A stretch of DNA of 12,391 nucleotides from an uncultured Corynebacterium sp. (GCF_943914015.1 NZ_CALUAK010000052.1:4333-16723), one strand, 5' to 3'; positions 1 to 6,967 are shown, counted from the first letter of the stretch. Notes: generated by a model not told the origin, from the letters alone. Made by a program: numbers and translations.

Positions 1-465
1 GGGCTTCGGCATTGGATGGGCCACGTTCGGGATCTGCAGAGCGCAACTGCGGCCCGATCGGTGGCAAGAACCCGGCTTTCTCTTTCGGATGGGCCGCATT
101 GTGGATTGATTGGAACGGAATGCGGCCCAGGGGCTCATCCGCATCCGGGCTTCGGCATTGGATGGGCCACGTTCGGGATCTGCAGAGCGCAACTGCGGCC
201 CAGGCGGTGGCGGGAACCCGGCTTTCTCTTTCGGACGGGCCACACTGTGGATTATTCGGTACGGAATGCGACCCAAGGGTTCATCCGCATCCGGGCTTCG
301 GCATAGGATGGGCCACTTAGGAGAACGGCACAACGCAAATGCGGCCCAGGCGGTGGCGGGAACCCGGCTTTCTTTCTTGGATGGGCCGCACTGCGGATTG
401 GCGGGGACGGAATGCGGCCCAGGGCTGGGCGACGACCGTGGTGCCGTTGGGGGTTGGGCCGCGTT
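1..465. repeat. Tandem palindrome array with exact 73-base period
   Basis: Left arms TGGGCC start at 17, 90, 163, 236 (CGGGCC), 309, 382 and 455, each exactly 73 bases apart. Right arms of the form GCGGCCCA start at 49, 122, 195, 268 (GCGACCCA), 341 and 414, also every 73 bases. Each unit is therefore a 40-base hairpin (arms TGGGCCGCA / TGCGGCCCA, 24-base centre) plus a 33-base linker. Alternate units resemble each other more closely, giving a 146-base higher-order repeat (1-146, 147-292, 293 to about 424). The last unit keeps only its left arm. Because 73 is not a multiple of three, any reading frame shifts at every unit, so the array is not a coding repeat. It probably continues left of the window. 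Function unknown; an extragenic palindrome family is the best description. Confidence 0.9.
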
Positions 466-486
466 TGGGATTTTGAAGCAGAATAC

Positions 487-526
487 AAAAAGCACCGCAG
501 GAAACGGAGTCGCAGCGGTGCGGTGC
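487..526 (-). terminator. Rho-independent terminator of the DUF445 operon
   Basis: On the minus strand GCACCGC pairs with GCGGTGC (plus-strand 492-498), followed by TTTTT (plus-strand A run 487-491). The left arm exists in two overlapping copies (plus 515-521 and 520-526), so two registers are possible. It lies just past the DUF2516 stop codon and before the palindrome array. Confidence 0.7.
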
Positions 527-535
527 GTGGCGGGC

Positions 536-817
536 TTAGTAGCTTAGGACATCCTTGATGCTCGGGCGGACGTCGCACCAGTAGATGCCGATGGCGACCA
601 TGCCGATCCAGCCAACGAAAGGGATCTGGACGAGGAACTGGGCGATGGTGGAGGCTGCGAGAATGGCCACCCAGGTCATCTTGGGCTTTCTGTCGGCAGC
701 AGGAAACGCGTCCTCACGAGTGGTCGCGCACTGGATGAGACCGATGAAACCTGCCGCCGCCACAGCATAGAAGATGCAGCGGATGACGATTCGCAAGATG
801 CTGAAAGCAATAGCCAT
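536..817 (-). CDS. DUF2516-type small membrane protein
   Basis: A 93-residue protein with three hydrophobic stretches, roughly residues 5-30, 48-64 and 66-81. Between the first two lies a polar loop, ATTREDAFPAADRKPKMTW (31-49). That loop and the short length fit the actinobacterial DUF2516 family, whose mycobacterial member I recall as Rv0476; its function is unknown. The start lies 5 bases after the stop of the 49-residue gene, and an AAGAAGGA ribosome-binding sequence sits inside that gene's last codons, so translation is probably coupled. It is the last gene of the unit and is followed by a hairpin terminator. It probably acts in the cytoplasmic membrane. The family call rests on remembered pattern, not a search. 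Confidence 0.85.
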   Translation of the reverse strand: MAIAFSILRIVIRCIFYAVAAAGFIGLIQCATTREDAFPAADRKPKMTWVAILAASTIAQFLVQIPFVGWIGMVAIGIYWCDVRPSIKDVLSY

Positions 818-822
818 AAAGC

Positions 823-972
823 CTAGTTATCCTTCTTCTTCAAATTCGACCAGTCGGTGTCCTGGGAGGCTTGCTTGATGTCCTCGATGAGCTGCGTGCG
901 GGAGTCACGGGTGCGCACGTTGAGGTTGGTGACGAACTGCTTGAGAGTATCGATAAGCGAGTTCACGTTCAT
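823..972 (-). CDS. 49-residue hypothetical protein, translationally coupled
   Basis: This small frame begins MNVNSLIDTLKQF and ends WSNLKKKDN. Its start codon is 3 bases beyond the DUF445 stop codon, and a textbook GGAGG lies 7 bases upstream of the ATG inside the end of the DUF445 gene. Its own stop is 5 bases before the DUF2516 start, so it fills the gap between the two genes exactly. The peptide is polar, with an Arg/Asp-rich middle (VRTRDSRTQLIEDIKQ) likely to be helical. It has no signal peptide, membrane segment or cysteine. I do not recognise a family. A helical accessory of the two flanking membrane proteins is possible but is inference. The spacing and ribosome-binding site make it a real gene. 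Confidence 0.85.
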   Translation of the reverse strand: MNVNSLIDTLKQFVTNLNVRTRDSRTQLIEDIKQASQDTDWSNLKKKDN

Positions 973-975
973 AAT

Positions 976-2286
976 TTAGCCTCCAAATAAGACATAAGAA
1001 ACAGTGTAGATGGCAAGCCCCGCCAGGGCGCCAACGATGGTGCCGTTAAGACGAATATACTGCAAATCCTTTCCCACCATGAGCTCAATCTTGTCACTGG
1101 CCTCTTCTGCGTCCCAGCGCTGAACCGTCTCGGAGATGATGGCGGTGATTTCGGGGGCGTAGTTATCGGCAAGGAAGCGGGCCGCTTTCTGGATCTTCTC
1201 GTCCAGCTGGGCGCGGCGGTCGGCATCGTCGAGAAGATTGGTGCCCTGGCGCTGGACGAACTCGGCGAAGCGGATGCGGAGGATGGAGTTCTCGTCGGTC
1301 AGCGCGCTGGACAGGGCATCAACAGCGTGCTCCCACAGGACAACGGGGATTTCCTTCACCGCTGTGGAGCCGAGGATTCCCTCCTTCAGATCCTCGATGC
1401 GCGCCATGGTTTTCTCGTCATTTTGAAGGTCCACGGCGAACTGGGAAATGACGCGACGCACCGCGTCGCGGGCCGGGTGGAACCGATCGCGCGCCACATC
1501 GGCCGTCCACTTGACCGCCTCGCGGTAGACTTTGTCGCCAACCAGACGGTTAGCGAAGTCGGGTGCCCAGGCAGGAGCCCGATCGTCGATAAGCGAAATG
1601 ATGAATGACTCGGACTCCAACGTCTTGCGGTGCAACCACTGGGCGACTTCCTCGATGATGGGTTCCGTTTTGCCGTCGTCGATGAGCTGCTGGAGGACGC
1701 GGCCCATCGGCGGGGCCCAGTCCGGCTCGGCAGCGCGGTCGATGACGAGGGTGCGGATGAGTTCCTGGGCGTCATCCTGCGGGACCTCCTGGAGGACCTT
1801 TGCGCCGAGCGTGCCGGCTTCGCGGGAGACCGTGCGGGCGTGGGCGGGGTCGGCGAGCCACTGTCCGATGCGGTGCGGGATGCCGGCCTCGCGGACCTTA
1901 GCGACGATGAGCTCGGCGTTGAGGAAGTTCTCCCCCACAAACTGACTGAGGGTCCCACCGAGCTGATCCTTCTTGTTTTTGACGATCGCCGTGTGTGGGA
2001 TTTTCAGGCCCAGCGGATGACGGAAGAGCGCGGTGACAGCGAACCAGTCCGCGAGCCCGCCAATCATGCCGGCCTCCGCTGCCGCCCGGACGAAACCGAT
2101 CCAGACGGGGGTGTCCGGTGCCGTGCGGACCTGGACGTACCGGCAAACCAGGTAGATCACCGTGGCGACGATGAGCAGCCCGGTGGCAATGGCCTTATGC
2201 ACGCGGAGAGCGCGGCGACGTTCGGCCTCAACCTCCGGCGAGGGGCCGGGAACAGGAAGCGTAGACATATAGGACATTGTAGACAT
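976..2286 (-). CDS. DUF445 family membrane-anchored protein (YjiN-like)
   Basis: A 436-residue protein. A hydrophobic segment at about 32-48 is followed by the family hallmark at 70-102 (EAGMIGGLADWFAVTALFRH, then PLGLKIPHT). A long, mostly helical soluble region with many charged residues follows, and a C-terminal membrane segment (about 411-434) ends in GG. DUF445 proteins such as E. coli YjiN have no established biochemical function. Three in-frame ATGs lie close together (2286, 2277, 2268). The first is 1 base past a terminator T-run, and the only GGAGG is 11 bases away inside the terminator stem. The third ATG (430 residues) sits 7 bases after a TACAAT hexamer and could be a leaderless start. 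First gene of a unit with the 49-residue and DUF2516 genes. Confidence 0.9.
   Translation of the reverse strand: MSTMSYMSTLPVPGPSPEVEAERRRALRVHKAIATGLLIVATVIYLVCRYVQVRTAPDTPVWIGFVRAAAEAGMIGGLADWFAVTALFRHPLGLKIPHTAIVKNKKDQLGGTLSQFVGENFLNAELIVAKVREAGIPHRIGQWLADPAHARTVSREAGTLGAKVLQEVPQDDAQELIRTLVIDRAAEPDWAPPMGRVLQQLIDDGKTEPIIEEVAQWLHRKTLESESFIISLIDDRAPAWAPDFANRLVGDKVYREAVKWTADVARDRFHPARDAVRRVISQFAVDLQNDEKTMARIEDLKEGILGSTAVKEIPVVLWEHAVDALSSALTDENSILRIRFAEFVQRQGTNLLDDADRRAQLDEKIQKAARFLADNYAPEITAIISETVQRWDAEEASDKIELMVGKDLQYIRLNGTIVGALAGLAIYTVSYVLFGG
2276..2281 (-). promoter_or_regulatory. Putative -10 for leaderless DUF445 transcript
   Basis: TACAAT on the minus strand is followed by 7 bases and then the third in-frame ATG (2268). 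A start of transcription at that A would give a leaderless mRNA, which is common in Corynebacterium. No convincing -35 is visible. It would separate DUF445 expression from the sdh operon, which ends at the hairpin immediately upstream. Confidence 0.35.
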
Positions 2287-2287
2287 G

Positions 2288-2346
2288 AAAAAACCAGCCT
2301 CCCCACACCGCCGGAGGTGCCGAAGCGGTGGACAGGGGCTGGTTTT
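2288..2346 (-). terminator. Terminator of the sdhCAB operon, touching the DUF445 start
   Basis: The outer stem AAAACCAGCC (2290-2299) pairs with GGCTGGTTTT (2337-2346). An inner stem CACCGC (2306-2311) pairs with GCGGTG (2325-2330). Read on the minus strand, the hairpin is followed by TTTTTT (plus-strand A run 2288-2293). It begins 18 bases past the stop of the small membrane gene. The structure includes the only GGAGG upstream of DUF445. Confidence 0.75.
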
Positions 2347-2364
2347 AGCCTGCTAGTTAAGCGA

Positions 2365-2760
2365 CTAGTGCTTGTAGCCCGTAGCCTTAGAGAATTTCTT
2401 CCAATCGCGGCGTCCGTAGAAGACCAGTCCGAAGCCACTGATGATCAGAGCGGCAGTAAGGATGGCACCGACAGTCAAAATCGTCGAGTTCATCGTTGGT
2501 GCGCCACCGGCGAAGGCGAAAACCAACGTACCGATACCTGCCAACGATGCCAGGAGGAGACCCATGCCAAGCCACGTCGAGGTCTTCAGCAGCGAGGAGT
2601 GGGGCGCAGCCAGGGAAACCGGCTGGTAACCATCAACGTAGCGGTCTACGTCAAGGGAGCTAAAGTCCCGTTTCTCCGTTGCTGCCTCGCCATGAGCGCC
2701 GGACACAGCGGTTGCCATGCTACGGTCGCCTCGCAGAGCGTGGTTCTCAGTCATCGCCAT
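2365..2760 (-). CDS. Two-helix membrane protein downstream of sdhB
   Basis: A 131-residue protein with a polar N-terminal region of about 58 residues, two membrane segments (about 61-84 and 92-115) joined by a short loop, and a basic tail (GRRDWKKFSKATGYKH). It starts 41 bases after the sdhB stop and is followed by a hairpin terminator, so it is probably the last gene of the sdh operon. I recall a small membrane protein gene in the same place in C. glutamicum; no function is known to me. GAAAGG lies 3 bases before the first ATG but 9 bases before the second (residue 3), so the protein may really begin MTENHALRG. A role in Sdh assembly or anchoring is only suggested by position. Confidence 0.85.
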   Translation of the reverse strand: MAMTENHALRGDRSMATAVSGAHGEAATEKRDFSSLDVDRYVDGYQPVSLAAPHSSLLKTSTWLGMGLLLASLAGIGTLVFAFAGGAPTMNSTILTVGAILTAALIISGFGLVFYGRRDWKKFSKATGYKH

Positions 2761-2801
2761 CTGCCTTTCTTATCAGAAAATTCTCAAGTTACGTTTACAC
2801 T

Positions 2802-3554
2802 TTAGTCGTCTTTACCACGAAGAGCAGCTCGCGCGCGTTCTTTCGTCACAATGGATACCGCCGTTAGGGGGATACCCGCGGGGCACACATCTGCGCACTC
2901 ACCGTACAGCGAGCACGGACCAAAGTTGGTTTCCAGCTCATCGATCATCCGGCGGGCGCGGCGACCACGCTCGTGCTCACCCATCGGGGTGAGACGCAGG
3001 TGCTGGAGCTTAGCACCAGTGAACAGGTGAGCTGCACCATTCGGGCAGGCAGCGACGCAGGCACCACAACCAATGCAGGCTGCGAAGTCGAGCGCCTTCT
3101 CTGCGGTGTCGTGGTTGGTGGACAGCGTGTCAGCGTCCGGTGCGGTACCAGCGTTGACGGAGACGTAGCCACCCTGCTCCATGACGCGGTCCAGAGCGGA
3201 ACGGTCAACAACCAGGTCACGGACGACCGGGTATGCGGCGGAGCGGAACGGCTCAATCTTCAGCGTATCGCCGTCCTTGTGGATGCCCGCCAGGCGCTGC
3301 TGGCAGGCGGGCTTGTTCTTGTCCAGGCCGTGCGGGCGACCGTTAACCTGCAGGCCACAGGTGCCACAAATACCCTCGCGGCAGTCAGAGGCGAAGGCGA
3401 ACGGCTCCTTGCCCTCCTCGATGAGCTTCAGGTTTACGTGGTCCAGAAGCTCGAGGATGGACATCTGCGGTACGGCGTCCTCAACAGTGATGGCCTCGAA
3501 GTGTCCCTCGGAGTTCGAGTCGGCCTGACGCCAGATTTCAAGATTCAGTTTCAT
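2802..3554 (-). CDS. sdhB: Succinate dehydrogenase iron-sulfur subunit
   Basis: A 250-residue subunit that passes electrons from the SdhA flavin to the cytochrome b anchor. The N-terminal domain carries the [2Fe-2S] ligands C58, C63, C66 and C84 (SDCREGICGTCG). The C-terminal domain has C160, C163, C166 and C224 for [4Fe-4S], and C170, C214 and C220 for [3Fe-4S]. The third ligand of the first cluster is Cys, and no ligand is missing. The start chosen is the ATG of MKLNLEIWRQ, which overlaps the sdhA stop by one base (TAATG); the frame stays open 35 codons further upstream, but only inside sdhA. An AAGGA lies about 10 bases upstream. The overlap implies translational coupling with sdhA. Acts on the cytoplasmic face of the membrane. 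Confidence 0.97.
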   Translation of the reverse strand: MKLNLEIWRQADSNSEGHFEAITVEDAVPQMSILELLDHVNLKLIEEGKEPFAFASDCREGICGTCGLQVNGRPHGLDKNKPACQQRLAGIHKDGDTLKIEPFRSAAYPVVRDLVVDRSALDRVMEQGGYVSVNAGTAPDADTLSTNHDTAEKALDFAACIGCGACVAACPNGAAHLFTGAKLQHLRLTPMGEHERGRRARRMIDELETNFGPCSLYGECADVCPAGIPLTAVSIVTKERARAALRGKDD

Positions 3555-5602
3555 TACTTGTAATTCCTTGTCATCAGCGGGATCTCTTCGAAGTACAGGG
3601 GCTCTGCGTGGCGGATGAAGTGGTTGCCTTCGCCGCGCTCCCACGCAGACACGAAGCACCAGTTCTCATCGTCGCGCTCGGCTTCGCCGTCTTCACTGAG
3701 GTGATCCGAACGGTAGTGTGCGCCACAGGACTCATCGCGATCGAGAGCATCGATGCACATGAGCTCACCGAGCTCGAAGTAATCCGCGACGCGGTTTGCG
3801 AGCTCGAGGGTCTGGTTCATCTCGTCGGCAGCACCGGGGATGAACAGATCGGACCAGAACTCGTCACGCAGCTTGCGGAGCTCCGGCAGAGCTTGGGAGA
3901 GAGCCTCGGTGTTACGATCCACGCCGCACTTGTCGTAGAGGATCTTGCCGAGCTTCTCGTGGAAGTAATCCGGACCATGGTTGCCCTTGATGTTCATGAG
4001 GCGCTCAATGCGATCGTGCGAACGCTTGAGGGCTGCCTGAGCTGCCGGGCAATCTGCCGGTGGGAGCTCCTCGCCCAGGTGCTGGCCGAGGTAGTTCGGT
4101 ACGGAGAACGGGAGGGTGAACCAGCCGTCCACAGAAGCGGACAGCAGCGAGTTCGCGCCGAGGCGGTTAGCGCCGTGGTAGGTCCAGGAGCACTCACCGG
4201 CGGCGAACAGGCCGTCGATGTTGGTCATCTCGTCGAAGTCGGTCCACAGGCCACCCATGGTGAAGTGGCAGGTCGGGGCGATACGCATCGGCGTGGTGTA
4301 AGGATCCTCACCGATGGTCTCCTCGTACATGTCGAACAGGTTGCCGTAGCGCTCAGCCACAGTTTCCTTGCCGAGACGCTCGATGGCATCGCGGAAGTCG
4401 AGGTACGCGGAGTTGTGGTTCGGGCCCACACCGTACCCCTGAACGAGCTCGTGCGTGATGGCACGGGAAGCCACGTCGCGGGGCACGAGGTTACCGAAGG
4501 CCGGGTAGCGGCGCTCCAGGAAATAGTCGCGCTCCTCATCCGGAATCGTGTTCGGGTCGCGGTCGTCGCCCTTCTGCTTCGGGCACCAAATGCGACCGTC
4601 GTTACGCAGAGACTCAGACATGAGGATGGTCTTGGACTGCCAGTCGGCGTTCTTCGGAAGACCCGTCGGGTGGAACTGAATGAATGACGGGCTAGCCATG
4701 AAGGCACCCTGATCGTAAGCGCGCATCATTGCGGATGCGTTCGAGTTCTTAGCCAGCGTGGTCTTGTGGAAGACGTTGCCGTAGCCACCGGTAGCAAGGA
4801 TCACGGCGTGACCCATGTGGGCGGTGAGCTCGCCGGTGATGAGGTTACGCATAACCACACCGGAGCAGTGCTTCTTGCCGTCCTTTTCATCCACGATAAT
4901 GTCGAAGAGATCATTGTGGGTGAACATTTCGACGGTGCCCTCGTTGATCTGGCGCTGCAGCGCAGAAGCAGAGGCAAGCTGCAGCTGCTGGCCCGTCTGA
5001 CCGCGGGTGTAGTAGGTGCGGGACACCTGCACACCACCGAAGGAACGGGTCGCCAGGGTGCCGCCGTATTCGCGAGCGAACGGGGCGCCGATGGCGTTCA
5101 TGTGGTCGATGACGCGAGCGGACTCGACGGCGAGACGCCAGCAGTCAGCCTCACGGCAGCGGTAGTCGCCACCCTTGACGGTGTCCTTCACGTGGCGGTA
5201 GAAGGAGTCGTTATCGACCTTCTTGCCACGAGCGGAGTTAACGCCACCCTGTGCAGCAATGGAGTGTGCACGGCGCGGTGCGTCGTGGTAGGTGAACACC
5301 TTCAGGTTGTAGCCAAGCTCGCCGAGGGCGGCGGCTGCGGCAGCGCCGGCCAGGCCGGTGCCGACAACGATGATGGTGAACTTGCGGCGGTTCAGCGGGG
5401 AAACCAGGGTCATGTGTGCCTTGTGGTATTCCCATGCTTCCTTCAGCGGCACACCCTCGGGCAGACCAGCCTCGAGGATGTTGCCCAGCTCGACCTCGCT
5501 CACAGAGGAGGCGGGAGCAGTGAATTCCTGGCCGTTAGCCATGGTGTAGGTCTCAGTGCTCTTCACGGCACCGCCCACTTCAATCTTGGAAGAAGTACTC
5601 AT
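3554..5602 (-). CDS. sdhA: Succinate dehydrogenase flavoprotein subunit
   Basis: A 682-residue catalytic subunit that oxidises succinate to fumarate in the TCA cycle. After an N-terminal extension of about 75 residues, typical of corynebacterial SdhA, comes the FAD-binding GTGLAG (81-86). RRAHSIAAQGG (110-120) holds H113, the expected site of covalent FAD. HPTGL (311-315), RDVASR (375-380, catalytic arginine region), HFTMGG (446-451) and YHGANRLGANSLL (475-487) complete the active-site signature. The last residues, EEIPLMTRNYK, resemble the C. glutamicum protein as I remember it. The start is 18 bases past the sdhC stop. The ribosome-binding sequence is poor (GAAAGGG, 13 bases away), so the next ATG at residue 21 is a weaker alternative. 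Middle gene of sdhCAB. Confidence 0.97.
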   Translation of the reverse strand: MSTSSKIEVGGAVKSTETYTMANGQEFTAPASSVSEVELGNILEAGLPEGVPLKEAWEYHKAHMTLVSPLNRRKFTIIVVGTGLAGAAAAAALGELGYNLKVFTYHDAPRRAHSIAAQGGVNSARGKKVDNDSFYRHVKDTVKGGDYRCREADCWRLAVESARVIDHMNAIGAPFAREYGGTLATRSFGGVQVSRTYYTRGQTGQQLQLASASALQRQINEGTVEMFTHNDLFDIIVDEKDGKKHCSGVVMRNLITGELTAHMGHAVILATGGYGNVFHKTTLAKNSNASAMMRAYDQGAFMASPSFIQFHPTGLPKNADWQSKTILMSESLRNDGRIWCPKQKGDDRDPNTIPDEERDYFLERRYPAFGNLVPRDVASRAITHELVQGYGVGPNHNSAYLDFRDAIERLGKETVAERYGNLFDMYEETIGEDPYTTPMRIAPTCHFTMGGLWTDFDEMTNIDGLFAAGECSWTYHGANRLGANSLLSASVDGWFTLPFSVPNYLGQHLGEELPPADCPAAQAALKRSHDRIERLMNIKGNHGPDYFHEKLGKILYDKCGVDRNTEALSQALPELRKLRDEFWSDLFIPGAADEMNQTLELANRVADYFELGELMCIDALDRDESCGAHYRSDHLSEDGEAERDDENWCFVSAWERGEGNHFIRHAEPLYFEEIPLMTRNYK

Positions 5603-5620
5603 TGTTTTCTCGGTCCCTTT

Positions 5621-6376
5621 CTAAGATAGCCAGCCAGCAAGTACGGCGATCGGGATGAGTGCGTTACCCACCAGCACAGCTGCCGGGATGAGGTAAGACA
5701 CGAAGAGCAGCACTGAGCGCCAGCGCTTACCCGTGATGCCCAGGTCGCTCACTGCCGTCCAGAGCCCGTGGCTCAGGTGGAAGAACAGGATGACCATCGC
5801 GAGGATGTAGAAAATAGCAACAATCGGGCGGCTAAAGCTGGCAAGCACGTTTGCGTATGCTTCGCCGTGCTCGAAGACGGCGGTTGCAGCCGGCTGAGCG
5901 CCGATCGTCAGATCCAGCAGGTGGAAGATGATGAACAGCAGCAGCACAATACCCGTGACGAGCATTGTGCGTGCGGAGAAGCTGTTCAGACCACCCATCA
6001 GGCCAGTGCGGCGGAACTTGCCACGAGACTTCTGGCCGCGCCCGTGCAGGGCGAAGGCGGAGTAAATGTGTGCAATCAAGCACACGAGAAGAACAATGCG
6101 GAATGCCCACAGGAAAGATCCGTAGGGGAGCATCGGCTCACCGAACTCACGCAGGAATGCCGCGTATTCGTTCAGGTGGTTAACTCCATCGGTATCCGGA
6201 AGGAAGATCTTCAGGTTTCCGATCATGTGGACAAAGACGAACAGGCCGAAAATAATGCCTGTGATCGCCATAGTGAGCTTCAACGCCCATGAGGGCGTGC
6301 CCGGCCGCTCACGCAGCGGCTTGGTAGTGATTTTACCGTGAGCAATGGCCTCACGGTCATCATATTTAACAGTCAT
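5621..6376 (-). CDS. sdhC: Succinate dehydrogenase cytochrome b subunit
   Basis: A 251-residue membrane anchor of the B. subtilis/Wolinella type. There are five hydrophobic helices, about 33-58, 87-110, 136-157, 183-207 and 222-248. Histidines suited to two b-type hemes lie in helices I-IV: H50 (VFVHMIGN), H103 (IAHIYSAF), H152 (IIFHLLDL) and H200 (FFHLSHG, with H203 nearby). A single anchor gene of this length, with no sdhD, implies the diheme enzyme that reduces menaquinone, which fits Corynebacterium. GGAGG lies 4 bases before the ATG. First gene of the operon; the 199 bases upstream carry two inverted repeats. Confidence 0.95.
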   Translation of the reverse strand: MTVKYDDREAIAHGKITTKPLRERPGTPSWALKLTMAITGIIFGLFVFVHMIGNLKIFLPDTDGVNHLNEYAAFLREFGEPMLPYGSFLWAFRIVLLVCLIAHIYSAFALHGRGQKSRGKFRRTGLMGGLNSFSARTMLVTGIVLLLFIIFHLLDLTIGAQPAATAVFEHGEAYANVLASFSRPIVAIFYILAMVILFFHLSHGLWTAVSDLGITGKRWRSVLLFVSYLIPAAVLVGNALIPIAVLAGWLS

Positions 6377-6442
6377 GGCACCTCCAGTGTCCCTTTTACC
6401 TTACGGCCTAGCGGAAAAAATCTCCCACTTTCCGTATTTTGA

Positions 6443-6458
6443 CGTGCTTAACGTCACA
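6443..6458. promoter_or_regulatory. Possible GlxR-type site upstream of sdhC
   Basis: On the minus strand the sequence TGTGA-CGTTAA-GCACG matches 8 of 10 defined positions of the GlxR (CRP-type) consensus TGTGA-N6-TCACA. It overlaps a perfect inverted repeat, TGACGT-GCTTA-ACGTCA (6440-6456). sdhCAB is a reported GlxR target in C. glutamicum. The site is 67 to 82 bases before the sdhC start codon. Confidence 0.45.
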
Positions 6459-6523
6459 CATCGAGCGCAGAGCCGTAGTAGCCCGTGAGTAACAGTGCTC
6501 AGCAATAACCTAGTTTTCACGGC

Positions 6524-6538
6524 CACGAAATGTTCGTG
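6524..6538. promoter_or_regulatory. Inverted repeat CACGAA-ATG-TTCGTG, possible operator
   Basis: Perfect 6-base arms with a 3-base centre lie in the sdhC upstream region. About 12 bases downstream on the minus strand is TAGGTT (6507-6512), a TANNNT-type candidate -10, so the repeat would overlap the -35 position. The promoter reading is weak and the regulator is not recognised. Confidence 0.4.
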
Positions 6539-6575
6539 ATAGCACGTATTACGCCCTCGAACGTGGTAAATCTTT

Positions 6576-6767
6576 TTAATTATTACTGGCACTGTCCGTC
6601 CGATTCTCACCCTTTTTGCGGGTGATCATCTCACGGCGCAGCTCCATTAGCTCTGGATCGTCACGAACCAGAGCAACCAACTGACAATCCTGTGGCCCGG
6701 TCGCTCCCGGCACGCAAAGCGAGCATGGGTCTCCAAAGCGAATCGGGCACTTCGGCTCTGCTGGCAT
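6576..6767 (-). CDS. Small Cys-rich conserved hypothetical protein
   Basis: A 63-residue protein. The N-terminal half carries four cysteines, C7, C15, C18 and C28, in PKCPIRFGDPCSLCVPGATG and GPQDC. This spacing (CxxC plus two more) could bind a metal or a cluster. The second half is charged and helical (VRDDPELMELRREMITRKK). The pattern resembles a short actinobacterial DUF family, possibly DUF6767, though I recall that name without certainty. No ribosome-binding site precedes the ATG. Instead TACCTT lies 6 bases upstream, which suggests a leaderless transcript. It sits alone between the lpd terminator and the sdhC control region, in the slot where C. glutamicum has ramB and small genes. Function unknown. 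Confidence 0.8.
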   Translation of the reverse strand: MPAEPKCPIRFGDPCSLCVPGATGPQDCQLVALVRDDPELMELRREMITRKKGENRTDSASNN

Positions 6768-6773
6768 AACTTA

Positions 6774-6782
6774 AAGGTAACA
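6774..6782 (-). promoter_or_regulatory. Extended -10 for leaderless small Cys-rich gene
   Basis: TGTTACCTT on the minus strand matches the extended -10 form TGnTANNNT and ends 6 bases before the ATG at 6767. There is no Shine-Dalgarno sequence. Both facts fit transcription starting at the A of the start codon. Confidence 0.5.
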
Positions 6783-6895
6783 TGTAAGGCCGGAAATTCT
6801 GGCATTTTCCCCCGGTCAGGCCTAATTTTTCGCCTTTATATTCACGCGGAATTTGTTGCGTAATTCAGCCGCATAACCCTTGACCTGGCACCCTA

Positions 6896-6932
6896 CACAA
6901 AGGCGCCACGCACAGAATCTATGCGTGGCGCC
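6896..6932 (-). terminator. Rho-independent terminator of lpd
   Basis: A perfect 11-base stem, GGCGCCACGCA (6902-6912) with TGCGTGGCGCC (6922-6932), encloses a 9-base loop. On the minus strand it is followed by TTTGTGT. A smaller hairpin CCACC-CTAAAA-GGTGG (6942-6957) lies between it and the lpd stop codon. This makes lpd monocistronic. Confidence 0.85.
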
Positions 6933-6967
6933 GATTGCTTTCCACCCTAAAAGGTGGGGACAGCGTG

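Noticed and set aside
1..465. CRISPR array
   Set aside because: The period is CRISPR-like, but the 'spacers' are themselves repeated every 146 bases and the conserved part is two short arms, not a constant repeat. No cas gene is present.
12..547. Open reading frames of 96-145 codons through the palindrome array
   Set aside because: The 73-base unit is not a multiple of three, so the frames drift through all phases. The predicted proteins are low-complexity and have no ribosome-binding sites.
1630..2805. 391-codon plus-strand frame opposite DUF445 and the small membrane gene
   Set aside because: It is antisense to two well-supported genes, and its composition is charged and featureless with no family motif.
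3555..3659. 35-codon upstream extension of sdhB
   Set aside because: It lies inside sdhA, is Arg-rich and unlike any SdhB N-terminus. The TAATG junction gives the normal start.
3608..4687. 359-codon plus-strand frame opposite sdhA
   Set aside because: It is a codon-bias shadow of sdhA in a GC-rich genome.
6524..6538. LexA box
   Set aside because: The arms contain CGAA and TTCG, but the spacing is shorter than the CGAAC-N4-GTTCG form, and sdhC is not an SOS gene.
6401..6610. 69-codon minus-strand frame upstream of sdhC
   Set aside because: It overlaps the Cys-rich gene and the control region, and has no ribosome-binding site or recognisable sequence.
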